Shown here: positions 36,110 through 43,679 of the stretch, piece by piece | Position numbering within the stretch: the first letter of the stretch is position 1 | How the letters are laid out: each line of letters opens with the position of its first letter | Source: Embleya hyalina | Lineage (GTDB): Bacteria > Actinomycetota > Actinomycetes > Streptomycetales > Streptomycetaceae | Assembly: GCF_003967355.1 (NCBI RefSeq) | Contig: NZ_BIFH01000023.1 | Coordinates: forward strand, 124,001 to 188,000 | Length of the DNA: 64,000 nucleotides | Direction of reading: 5' to 3' | Notes under the pieces: model-generated | What the model was told of the DNA's origin: nothing | Database searches by the model: none | Seen by the model: only the letters and a program-made list of their open reading frames with translations | Program-made: the position numbers and the translations under genes

Positions 36110-36718
36110 GTGACGATCGACCCGGTCACCTTCGACGGCAGCCCCGCCGTGGGTGAGTTCGACCAGGATCGCGCCGAGCGCGCGGTTCGGGAGCTGCTGC
36201 TCGCGGTCGGGGAGAACCCCGACCGCGAGGGCCTCAAGGACACCCCGGCGCGGGTGGCCAGGTCGTACCGGGAGATCTTCGCGGGACTCCGGCAGGAGCC
36301 GGAGGACGTGTTGACCACGACCTTCGACCTCGGCCACGACGAGCTGGTCCTGGTCAAGGACATCGAGGTCTACAGCACCTGCGAGCACCACCTGGTCACC
36401 TTCCACGGCGTCGCCCACGTGGGCTACATCCCGTCGGAGGACGGCCAGATCACCGGCCTGTCCAAGCTGGCCCGCCTGGTCGACGTCTACGCCAAGCGGC
36501 CGCAGGTGCAGGAGCGGCTGACCACGCAGATCGCCGACGCGCTGGTGAACATCCTGCGCCCGCGCGGGGTGATCGTGGTGGTCGAGTGCGAGCACCTGTG
36601 CATGACCATGCGCGGCATACGCAAGCCGGGTGCGCGCACGCTCACCTCGGCCGTACGCGGCCAGTTGTTGAACGCGGCCACCCGGGCCGAGGCGATGAGC
36701 CTGATCCTGAGCCGGTAG
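36110..36718 (+). CDS. folE: GTP cyclohydrolase I
   Basis: 202 aa from a GTG at 36110, two nt after the ftsH stop, with GGAGA inside the end of ftsH. It makes 7,8-dihydroneopterin triphosphate from GTP, the first folate step. Motifs: [20 protein letters not shown] with a zinc Cys and catalytic His residues, [23 protein letters not shown], and [17 protein letters not shown] with the second zinc Cys. Length is normal. It is translationally close to ftsH, and a strong hairpin follows before folP. Confidence 0.96.
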   Translation: MTIDPVTFDGSPAVGEFDQDRAERAVRELLLAVGENPDREGLKDTPARVARSYREIFAGLRQEPEDVLTTTFDLGHDELVLVKDIEVYSTCEHHLVTFHGVAHVGYIPSEDGQITGLSKLARLVDVYAKRPQVQERLTTQIADALVNILRPRGVIVVVECEHLCMTMRGIRKPGARTLTSAVRGQLLNAATRAEAMSLILSR

Positions 36719-36782
36719 CGACCCGAGGGCACACGGTCGCGAGCCGACGAGGTGCCGATAACAAGTCGCGACGCAGTAGTCG

Positions 36783-36813
36783 GGGGTTGACCGGGCAGTG
36801 CCCGGTCAACCCC
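36783..36813 (+). terminator. 14-bp hairpin between folE and folP
   Basis: GGGGTTGACCGGGC (36783-36796) pairs perfectly with GCCCGGTCAACCCC (36800-36813) around a 3-nt loop. It stands directly before TACTCT, the likely folP -10 box, so it may terminate ftsH-folE or act as an operator over the folP -35 region. Confidence 0.6.
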
Positions 36814-36826
36814 TACTCTGTTCCCC

Positions 36827-37711
36827 ATGACAGCGACGACCGGCCCGCGCCATCGGGCTCCCGACCGCCCGCCGAGGGTGCGCGGCCTGCCCGAGTTCGG
36901 CCGGTGCGCGGTCATGGGTGTGGTCAATGTGACCCCCGATTCGTTCTCCGACGGCGGTCTCTGGTTCGACGCGAAGGCCGCGATCACGCGCGGGCTCACG
37001 TTGATCGAACAGGGGGCCGACCTGATCGACGTGGGCGGCGAGTCGACCCGCCCGGGGGCCGGTCGGGTGGACGCCGACGAGGAACTGCGTCGGGTCGTGC
37101 CGGTGGTGCGCGAGTTGGCCGCGGCCGGCGCGGTGGTCAGCGTGGACACCACCCGGGTCGAGGTGGCGAGCGCGGCGGTGACGGCCGGTGCCCGGCTGGT
37201 CAACGACGTCAGCGGCGGGCTCGCGGACCCGGCGATGGCCGCCTACGTGGCCGAGAGCGAAGTGCCTGTCGTGGTCATGCACTGGCGCGGCCACTCGCGC
37301 GGGATGCAGGAGCACGCGGTCTACTCCGACGTGGTCGCCGAGGTGCGCGCCGAACTCGCCGAGCGCATGGACAAGGTGGTCTCGGCCGGGGTCCACCCCG
37401 ACGCGATCGTGCTCGACCCCGGCCTGGGCTTCGCCAAGACGGCCGAACACAACTGGCCACTGCTCGCCCACCTGGACGCGCTGCACGACCTCGGTCGTCC
37501 GCTGCTCGTGGCCGCGTCCCGCAAGACCTTCCTCGGTCGGCTGCTCGCCGCCGAGGATGGCACACTGCGCCCGCCCCGCGGGCGCGACGACGCGACGGCC
37601 GCGGTCTCCGCGCTGGCCGCCGCCGCGGGCGCGTGGGCCGTCCGTGTGCACGAGGTGCCCGCTTCGCTCGACGCGGTCAAGGTGGCGGCTGCCTGGCAGG
37701 AGGCCCGATGA
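36827..37711 (+). CDS. folP: Dihydropteroate synthase
   Basis: 294 aa from the ATG at 36827. TACTCT lies 7 nt upstream and no ribosome-binding site is present, so the message is probably leaderless. It condenses p-aminobenzoate with the pterin diphosphate and is the sulfonamide target. Motifs: MGVVNVTPDSFSDGG, IDVGGESTRPGA, LVNDVSGG, VVMHWRGHSRGMQ, LDPGLGFAKTAEHNW, and AASRKTFLGRLL with the Ser-Arg-Lys pterin site. Its end overlaps the next gene by ATGA. Confidence 0.96.
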   Translation: MTATTGPRHRAPDRPPRVRGLPEFGRCAVMGVVNVTPDSFSDGGLWFDAKAAITRGLTLIEQGADLIDVGGESTRPGAGRVDADEELRRVVPVVRELAAAGAVVSVDTTRVEVASAAVTAGARLVNDVSGGLADPAMAAYVAESEVPVVVMHWRGHSRGMQEHAVYSDVVAEVRAELAERMDKVVSAGVHPDAIVLDPGLGFAKTAEHNWPLLAHLDALHDLGRPLLVAASRKTFLGRLLAAEDGTLRPPRGRDDATAAVSALAAAAGAWAVRVHEVPASLDAVKVAAAWQEAR

Positions 37712-38172
37712 ACCCGATCGACGACCAGACGTCGCCCGAGGCGGACGCGGTACGCGAGGTCAACCTCGCGCTGTGGACGGCCGTCGAGGAGGGCGACATC
37801 GACGCCCTCGGCGCGATCTGGGCCGACGGCGCCGACGCGCCGAGCGTGACCTGTGTGCATCCGGGCTGGCCCGCGCTGCACGGACGCGCGGAGATCCTGC
37901 GCTCCTACGCGCTGATCATGGCCAATACCGCGTACGTGCAGTTCTTCCTGACCGACGTCGAGGTCAAGTTGGCCGGCGAGGTCGCGGTGTTGTCCTGCAC
38001 GGCCAACATGTTGACCGGGATGGCCGAGGAGGACGGCGGCGACGAGACGGGTTTCGCCGGGGGCCGTGCCGTGGTCACCAACGTCTTCCGACGCACTCCA
38101 GCGGGCTGGCGGTTGTGGCTGCACCACGCGTCCCCGGTGATGGCGGAGGTCGACGCCGAAGAGGAGATCTGA
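37708..38172 (+). CDS. NTF2-like (SnoaL/DUF4440 fold) protein in the folate operon
   Basis: 154 aa from an ATG overlapping the folP stop (ATGA), so the two are translationally coupled. The pattern is a small alpha+beta barrel: VREVNLALWTAVEEGDIDALGAIW, SVTCVHPGWPALHGRAEILRSY, then strands ending TNVFRRTPAGWRLWLHHASP. This is a typical NTF2/SnoaL-like domain, with possible pocket residues His (CVHPGW), Trp and Asp. Such genes sit between folP and folB in many actinobacteria, but no folate reaction has been assigned to them, to my knowledge. It may be an enzyme or a binding accessory. Confidence 0.85.
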   Translation: MNPIDDQTSPEADAVREVNLALWTAVEEGDIDALGAIWADGADAPSVTCVHPGWPALHGRAEILRSYALIMANTAYVQFFLTDVEVKLAGEVAVLSCTANMLTGMAEEDGGDETGFAGGRAVVTNVFRRTPAGWRLWLHHASPVMAEVDAEEEI

Positions 38173-38363
38173 CCGATCCCGACCGCTTCGAGGTGTCGTT
38201 CGGGTGCGTTCGAGGCACCCGGACGACGGAACCTGTCGGGACCGCTGGGTACATTCGTACCGCACAGAGGTGGTCCGGCCGTCGGCGCGACCGCCCCTCG
38301 ACCGGAAGGGCGACCGACCGTTCGGGGTGCGCAGTGATGGGATACGCGCCGAGGAGGCGACTG

Positions 38364-38729
38364 ATGCTGGACCGCGTCTCGCTGCGGGGGCTGAAGGCCC
38401 GCGGCAACCATGGAGTGTTCGCGAAGGAACGCGAAGAGGGCCAGACGTTCGTGGTCGACGTCGTGCTCGGGGTGGACACCCGGCCGGCCGCGCAGTCCGA
38501 CGACCTCACCCTCACGGTCCACTACGGCGAGGTCGCCGAGGACGTGGTCGGCGTGGTCCAGGGCGACGCCGTGGACCTGATCGAGACGCTGGCCCAGCGG
38601 ATCGCCGACGTGTGCCTGGCCCGCCCGCTGGTGCAGGAGGTGGAAGTGATCGTGCACAAGCCCGACGCCCCGATCACCGTCCCGTTCGACGACGTGACGG
38701 TGACCATCGTGCGAGGACGTGACCGATGA
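38364..38729 (+). CDS. folB: Dihydroneopterin aldolase
   Basis: 121 aa from the ATG at 38364, with GAGGAGGCG at 5-6 nt. Signature residues: LRGLKARGNHGVFAKEREEGQTFVVD in part, with the substrate-binding Glu/His region, and VEVIVHKPDAPI with the catalytic Lys. It splits dihydroneopterin into 6-hydroxymethyl-dihydropterin and glycolaldehyde. A TACATT hexamer inside GGTAC-N4-GTACC (38248-38261) may be its own -10 box. It overlaps folK by ATGA. Confidence 0.94.
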   Translation: MLDRVSLRGLKARGNHGVFAKEREEGQTFVVDVVLGVDTRPAAQSDDLTLTVHYGEVAEDVVGVVQGDAVDLIETLAQRIADVCLARPLVQEVEVIVHKPDAPITVPFDDVTVTIVRGRDR

Positions 38730-39316
38730 CCGACACCTCCGCCGCCCGGACCCCGCGCGAGCCCGCCCCGGAGCACCCCGCCGAGACCACCGCGCAGCGC
38801 GCGCGGCTGTCCTGGAGCCGGGTCGTGCTCGCGCTCGGCAGCAACCTGGGTAACCGGCTCGAGACCCTGCAGGGCGCGATCGACGAGATCGCCGACACCC
38901 CCGGGGTGACCCTGCAGCGGGTGTCCCCGGTCTACGAGACCGACCCGGTGGGCGGTCCCGAGCAGGGCACCTACTTCAACGCGGTGGTCGAGGTGCGCAC
39001 GCTGCTCACCCCGGATCTGATCCTGGAGCGCGCCAACTCGATCGAGGAGGCGTTCCAGCGGGTCCGGGTCGAGCGCTGGGGGCCGCGCACACTCGACGTG
39101 GACGTGATCTGGTTCGAGCACGTGACCCGGGACGACCCGCGGCTGACCCTGCCGCATCCGCGCGCGCACGAGCGTTCGTTCGTGCTCGCGCCCTGGTACG
39201 ACATCGACCCCGAGGCGGAACTGCCGGGCCACGGCCCGATCGCCGACCTGCTCGCGCGGGTGGGCCCGGCCGGCGTGCACCGCCGTGACGATCTGGAGCT
39301 GACCGCAGACCGATGA
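38726..39316 (+). CDS. folK: 6-hydroxymethyl-dihydropterin pyrophosphokinase
   Basis: 196 aa from an ATG overlapping the folB stop (ATGA). HPPK motifs: LALGSNLGNR, VSPVYETDPVGGPEQGTYFNAVV, RVERWGPRTLDVDVIWF and LPHPRAHERSFVLAPW. It transfers pyrophosphate from ATP to the hydroxymethylpterin, feeding folP. There is an extra ~30-residue polar N-terminal extension before the domain. It overlaps the DUF3180 gene by ATGA. Confidence 0.95.
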   Translation: MTDTSAARTPREPAPEHPAETTAQRARLSWSRVVLALGSNLGNRLETLQGAIDEIADTPGVTLQRVSPVYETDPVGGPEQGTYFNAVVEVRTLLTPDLILERANSIEEAFQRVRVERWGPRTLDVDVIWFEHVTRDDPRLTLPHPRAHERSFVLAPWYDIDPEAELPGHGPIADLLARVGPAGVHRRDDLELTADR

Positions 39317-39777
39317 AGCCCACGCGCCCGCTCGTCCTGCTCGCCCTCGCGCTGGGGGCGGGCGGCATCGCGTATGCCGGAATCGACCTGTGGGACTCGC
39401 GCGGGACACCGCCCGTGGTCCCGATCCTGGCGCCCATCGTGCTGTTGTGCCTGGCCGCGGTCGCGCTGGCCACCGCGTTGTCGCTGCGCTCGCGGTTGAA
39501 GGCGCAGCGCGAGCGGCGCCCGAACGCGCGCGCGGTGGACCCGCTGGTCGCCGCGCGCGCGGTGGTCTTCGCCAAGGCGGGCTCGCTCGTCGGCGCCCTG
39601 GTGGTGGGCGTGTACGGCGGCTACGCGCTCTACCTCTCGCACTTCCTGGAGGTCACCGAGCGCTCCGCACAGGCCCAGCGGTGCGCGTTCGCGGTGGGCG
39701 CGGGCGTGCTCCTGGTCGGCGGGTGTCTGTTCCTGGAGCGCATACTGCGCGTGCCCGAGGATCCCGAGGACAAGTGA
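39313..39777 (+). CDS. DUF3180 membrane protein
   Basis: 154 aa, start overlapping the folK stop (ATGA). Four hydrophobic helices: PLVLLALALGAGGIAYAG, VVPILAPIVLLCLAAVAL, AGSLVGALVVGVYGGYALY and CAFAVGAGVLLVGGCLFLE, with a basic loop RLKAQRERRPNARAVDP between 2 and 3. This family regularly ends the actinobacterial folate operon. Its function is unknown; transport of a pterin or folate-linked compound is only a guess from context. Confidence 0.88.
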   Translation: MKPTRPLVLLALALGAGGIAYAGIDLWDSRGTPPVVPILAPIVLLCLAAVALATALSLRSRLKAQRERRPNARAVDPLVAARAVVFAKAGSLVGALVVGVYGGYALYLSHFLEVTERSAQAQRCAFAVGAGVLLVGGCLFLERILRVPEDPEDK

Positions 39778-39826
39778 ATCGGGGGCCGGTACCCACCATC
39801 CGGTAGGCGGTGGGCCGCCGGCCGGC

Positions 39827-40975
39827 TCACCCCTCGATGGTGTCCAGGACGACGTCGGCCGGCGGGATGTCCCGCTCCTCGGCGCCGATCGACCGCCGCA
39901 GCGCCTCGTGCAGCCGTGCCGGGGTCAGCACGCCGACGAACCGGTCGCCGTCCACCACCGCGACCCAGCCGGCGTCGTGCTGCAACATCTCGCCGAACGC
40001 CTGCTTGAGCGAGGCGTGCACGGGCACCCACGCCTCCATCCGCCGGGCCCGGTCGCGCACCGTGCCGGTGCCCACCCGGTCGTCCACCCAGCCGTGCAGA
40101 TCGCCCGCGTCGTCGAGCACCACCGCCCAGCGCGAGCCGGCCGCGCGCAACTTCGCCAGCGCCTCCGGCATCGGGTCGTCCAGGCGCACGATCGGCGGGA
40201 GTTCGAGGTCGTCGGGGGTGATCTCGGTCACCGACAACCGCTTGAGCCCGCGGTCGGCGCCGACGAAATCGGCGACGTAGTCGTTGGCGGGCGCGCCGAG
40301 CACGCTGGAGGGCGTGTCGAACTGCTCGATCCGACCGCCCATCGAGAACACCGCCATCCGGTCGCCGAGCCGGACCGCCTCCTCGATGTCGTGGGTGACG
40401 AACAGGATCGTCTTGCGCAACTCCTGCTGGAGGCGCAGGAACTCGGTCTGCAGGTGCTCGCGTACCACCGGGTCCACCGCGCCGAACGGCTCGTCCATCA
40501 GCAGCACCGGCGGGTCGGCCGCGAGCGCGCGGGCCACGCCGACCCGCTGGCGCTGGCCGCCGGAGAGCTGGTGCGGGTAGCGGTCGCCGAGTTTGGCCGG
40601 GTCCAGGCCGACCAGCTCCAGGAGTTCGACGCCGCGCGCCTTGGCCTTCCTCCGGTCCCAACCCAGCAGGCTCGGCACGGTGACGGTGTTCTCCAGCACG
40701 GTGCGGTGCGGGAACAGGCCACCGGACTGGATCACGTAGCCCATCCGCCGGCGCAGCTTGACCGGGTCGGCCCGGGTGATGTCCTCGTCGTCCAGGAAGA
40801 TCCGCCCGGACGTGGGCTCGATCAGCCGGTTGACCATCTTCATCGTGGTGGTCTTGCCGCAGCCGGACGGGCCGACCAGGGTGACCAGCTCGCCCGTGGC
40901 GACGTCCAGGGACAGGTCCGCCACCGCGTCGGTGCCGTCGGGGTACCGCTTGGTGACGCGGTCCAGCCGGATCAT
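39827..40975 (-). CDS. Osmoprotectant ABC transporter ATP-binding protein with CBS domains (OpuCA/ProV type)
   Basis: 382 aa from the ATG at 40975, with GGAGGG 4 nt upstream. Walker A is GPSGCGKTT, the ABC signature LSGGQRQRVGVARALA, and Walker B VLLMDEPFGAVDP, followed by the H-loop VTHD. The C-terminal ~130 residues form two CBS-like units (MPEALAKLRAAGSRWAVVLDD and SLKQAFGEMLQHDAGWVAVVDGDRFVGVL), which sense ionic strength or nucleotide in this family. It energises the permease pair encoded divergently. It faces away from its partners, an unusual split for opuC/osmU operons, which normally run in one direction. Confidence 0.92.
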   Translation of the reverse strand: MIRLDRVTKRYPDGTDAVADLSLDVATGELVTLVGPSGCGKTTTMKMVNRLIEPTSGRIFLDDEDITRADPVKLRRRMGYVIQSGGLFPHRTVLENTVTVPSLLGWDRRKAKARGVELLELVGLDPAKLGDRYPHQLSGGQRQRVGVARALAADPPVLLMDEPFGAVDPVVREHLQTEFLRLQQELRKTILFVTHDIEEAVRLGDRMAVFSMGGRIEQFDTPSSVLGAPANDYVADFVGADRGLKRLSVTEITPDDLELPPIVRLDDPMPEALAKLRAAGSRWAVVLDDAGDLHGWVDDRVGTGTVRDRARRMEAWVPVHASLKQAFGEMLQHDAGWVAVVDGDRFVGVLTPARLHEALRRSIGAEERDIPPADVVLDTIEG

Positions 40976-41137
40976 GGGGCCCTCCGGGGGCGTGGCAGGC
41001 GGTCGTGGCAGGTGTCCGGAGACCCGAGTGTTTCCCGGCCCCCAGGGGAGGCAACGTACCCGGGCACCCTTGCCGGCACACCGGGTGTGTCCGCCGTCAC
41101 GGGCATGCGTGTCGGAGCGCCGGGGTACTGTCCGCCC

Positions 41138-41884
41138 GTGATTGTGGCCTCCGGTGACTGCCTGAAGCGCAACTCGTGGGTCTGCGGGAAGTACTTCGAC
41201 GAGTACTCCGGGGAAATCACCACGGCGTTGCGCGAACACGTCTATCTGACCGTCGTCTCGGTGGTGATCGGTGTTCTCGTCGCGTTCCCGATGGCCCTCG
41301 CGGCCCGGCGGTGGCGCCCGGCCGGCAGCGTGCTGCTCGGCTCCACCACGATTTTGTACACGATCCCCTCGCTGGCGATGTTCGCGATTCTGCAGCCGTT
41401 CACCGGGTTGACCGAGACCACCGTGATCATCGGTCTGGTGCTGTATTCGCTGACCATCCTGGTCCGGAACATGTTGGCCGGTCTGCGGGCGGTGCCGCCC
41501 GACGTGGTCGAGGCGGCGAAGGGGATGGGCTACGGGCCGGGACGACTGCTCTTCCAGGTCGAACTGCCGCTCGCGCTGCCCGCGATCATGGCGGGCGTGC
41601 GGGTCGCCACGGTGTCCACGGTCGCGCTCACCACGGTCGGCGCGATCGTCGGCTCCGGCGGCCTCGGCAATCTCATCTACTCGGGCATCGACACGCTGTT
41701 CAAGGCACAGGTGCTCACCGCGTCGGTGTTGTGCGTGGCGCTGGCGATCGTGGCCGACCTGCTGTTGCTGGGCGTACAGCGGTTGTTGACGCCGTGGGAG
41801 CGGGCGGGCGGCCGCAAGCGGCGGTTGCCGTTCGTGTCCGCGCCGACCGCCGAGGTGGACACACGAGCGGGGGCGGCGGCGTGA
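41138..41884 (+). CDS. Osmoprotectant ABC transporter permease (OpuCB-like)
   Basis: 248 aa from a GTG at 41138. TACTGT lies 6 nt upstream with no ribosome-binding site, implying a leaderless message. About five or six membrane helices surround the permease EAA-like loop VEAAKGMGYGPGRLLFQVELPLALPAIMAG. It forms a membrane channel with the next gene product. The next start overlaps its stop (GTGA). Gene order permease-permease-binding protein matches glycine-betaine/choline/carnitine importers. Confidence 0.9.
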   Translation: MIVASGDCLKRNSWVCGKYFDEYSGEITTALREHVYLTVVSVVIGVLVAFPMALAARRWRPAGSVLLGSTTILYTIPSLAMFAILQPFTGLTETTVIIGLVLYSLTILVRNMLAGLRAVPPDVVEAAKGMGYGPGRLLFQVELPLALPAIMAGVRVATVSTVALTTVGAIVGSGGLGNLIYSGIDTLFKAQVLTASVLCVALAIVADLLLLGVQRLLTPWERAGGRKRRLPFVSAPTAEVDTRAGAAA

Positions 41885-42555
41885 CCGTACTGGGAGACGC
41901 CTGGGACTGGTTGGCCGACGGCGCGAACTGGAGCGGCGAGAGCGGGGTGTGGAACCGGCTCTCCGAACACGTCGTGCTGACCGTGGTGTGCGTGCTGATC
42001 TCGGTCGCCATCGCGTTGCCGATCGCGCTGTGGCTGGGCCATCTGGGCCGGGGTGGCGCGCTCGCGATCAACATCTCGAACATCGGCCGGGCCGTCCCCA
42101 CGTTCGCGGTGCTCGTGCTGCTCGGGCTCAGTCCGATCGGCATGGGCGACACCGCGACGATCATCGCGCTGGTGCTGTTCGCGATCCCGCCGGTGCTCAC
42201 CAACGCCTACGTCGGCATGCGCGGAGTGGACCGGGACGTGGTCGAGGCGTCGCGCGGCATGGGCATGACCGGCGGGCAGATGTTGTTCCGCGTCGAGCTC
42301 CCGCTCGCACTTCCGTTGATCATGACGGGAATTCGTACGTGTGCCGTTCAGGTTGTTGCCACGGCAACACTCGCGGCACTGGTCGCGGGGGGCGGTCTCG
42401 GGCGCATCGTCACGGCCGGTTTCGACCTGCAGGACAACGGTCAAGTAGTCGCGGGGGCCTTCCTCGTGGCCGCGTTGGCTCTGGTGGTGGAGGGCCTGTT
42501 CGCGCTCGTGCAGCGGTTCACGGCCCGGACACCGCGTGGCGGTGTGACCTCGTGA
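41881..42555 (+). CDS. Osmoprotectant ABC transporter permease (OpuCD-like)
   Basis: 224 aa from a GTG overlapping the preceding stop. It has the same fold as the first permease, with EAA loop VEASRGMGMTGGQMLFRVELPLALP and NISNIGRAVPTFAVLVLLGL, the latter conserved in OpuCB/OpuCD proteins. It pairs with the previous subunit. Its stop overlaps a GTG that may start the binding-protein gene. Confidence 0.9.
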   Translation: MTVLGDAWDWLADGANWSGESGVWNRLSEHVVLTVVCVLISVAIALPIALWLGHLGRGGALAINISNIGRAVPTFAVLVLLGLSPIGMGDTATIIALVLFAIPPVLTNAYVGMRGVDRDVVEASRGMGMTGGQMLFRVELPLALPLIMTGIRTCAVQVVATATLAALVAGGGLGRIVTAGFDLQDNGQVVAGAFLVAALALVVEGLFALVQRFTARTPRGGVTS

Positions 42556-42578
42556 GAACGGAAAGGGCGGTGCATCGC

Positions 42579-43502
42579 ATGCCGAAGCGGCGTGGTGGAA
42601 CGGGTATGACGGTCGGTCTGGCGGCGGGACTCTCGCTGGTCTTCCTGGTGGGCGCGACGGGGTGTTCGTCCTCGGACGACGACAAGACGGTGGTCGGTTC
42701 GGCCGGCTTCACCGAGTCCGAGGTCCTGGCGCAGATGTACAAACAGCTGCTCGACAAGGGCGGGGTGAAGGCGAGCGTCAAAACGGTGAAGAACCGTGAG
42801 CTCTACGAACCCGAGCTGGAGAAGGGCAAGATCGCGGTCGTGCCGGAATACGCGGCGACCATGGCGGAATTCCTGAATCGCAAGAAGAACGGCCCCGACG
42901 CGGCGCCGGTCGCCTCGCCCGATGTGACGGCCACCGTCGCCGCGTTGAACACGCTCGCGGCTCCGGCCGGACTCAAGAGCGGCGAACCCTCGCAGGCGGT
43001 GGACCAGAACGCGTTCGCGGTGACCAAGGACTTCGCCGCGAAGTACAACCTCAAGACCCTGTCGGACCTGGGCAGGGCCGGCGTCGAGGTGAAGATCGCG
43101 GCGGGCGAGGAGTGCAAGACGCGGCCGTTCTGCGCACCGGGCCTGGAGAAGACGTACGGCATCAAGGTCTCCGGCGTGGACCCGCTCGGCGTCGGTACCA
43201 CCGCCGCCAAGCAGGCGGTCAAGAACGGCAGCGACCAGCTGGTCCTGACCACCTCCACCGACGCCACCCTGGATCAGTTCGGCCTCGTGGTGCTCGCCGA
43301 CGACAAGAAGCTGCAGAACGCCGACAACGTGCTTCCGGTGGTCAACTCGGGCAAGGCGGACAAGATCCTGCCGCTGGTGAACAAGCTCGCCCCGGTGCTC
43401 ACCACCGAGGACCTGACCGCGTTGAACAAGCAGGTCGACGAGGACCGCAAGAAGGCGGCCGATGTGGCGAAGGCATACCTGAAGTCGAAGAACCTGATCT
43501 GA
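42579..43502 (+). CDS. Osmoprotectant-binding lipoprotein (OpuAC/OsmX type)
   Basis: 307 aa from the ATG at 42579; a GTG at 42552 overlapping the permease stop is the other candidate. An N-terminal hydrophobic stretch ends in GATGCSSS, an acceptable lipobox. The mature part starts VVGSAGFTESEVLAQMYKQLL and contains VPEYAATMAEFL and LVLTTSTDATLDQFGLVVL, matching the OpuAC-like fold that binds quaternary amines through aromatic residues. It completes the importer. A strong hairpin follows the stop codon. Confidence 0.9.
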   Translation: MPKRRGGTGMTVGLAAGLSLVFLVGATGCSSSDDDKTVVGSAGFTESEVLAQMYKQLLDKGGVKASVKTVKNRELYEPELEKGKIAVVPEYAATMAEFLNRKKNGPDAAPVASPDVTATVAALNTLAAPAGLKSGEPSQAVDQNAFAVTKDFAAKYNLKTLSDLGRAGVEVKIAAGEECKTRPFCAPGLEKTYGIKVSGVDPLGVGTTAAKQAVKNGSDQLVLTTSTDATLDQFGLVVLADDKKLQNADNVLPVVNSGKADKILPLVNKLAPVLTTEDLTALNKQVDEDRKKAADVAKAYLKSKNLI

Positions 43503-43533
43503 TTTTTCGGTAAAGCCTCGACACCGGCAAATC

Positions 43534-43578
43534 CCCCGACGCCGGCCGGACTTGCGGATGGCCGGCCGGCGTTCGGGG
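43534..43578 (+). terminator. Terminator after the osmoprotectant operon, SIR-like motif
   Basis: CCCCGA-CGCCGGCCGG (43534-43549) pairs with CCGGCCGGCG-TTCGGGG (43562-43578) with one bulged T, around a 12-nt loop. The arm GCCGGCCGG resembles one arm of the repeated motif in the array at 49.6-50.2 kb. Confidence 0.7.
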
Positions 43579-43679
43579 CCACCCCCTGCGCAGTCGCCCG
43601 TACCGAGGGCGGAAAACGACACGCGCCGGCGACAGCCCCCGCACCGAGCCGAACACCGTGTGCGCGCTAACGTCTCCAT

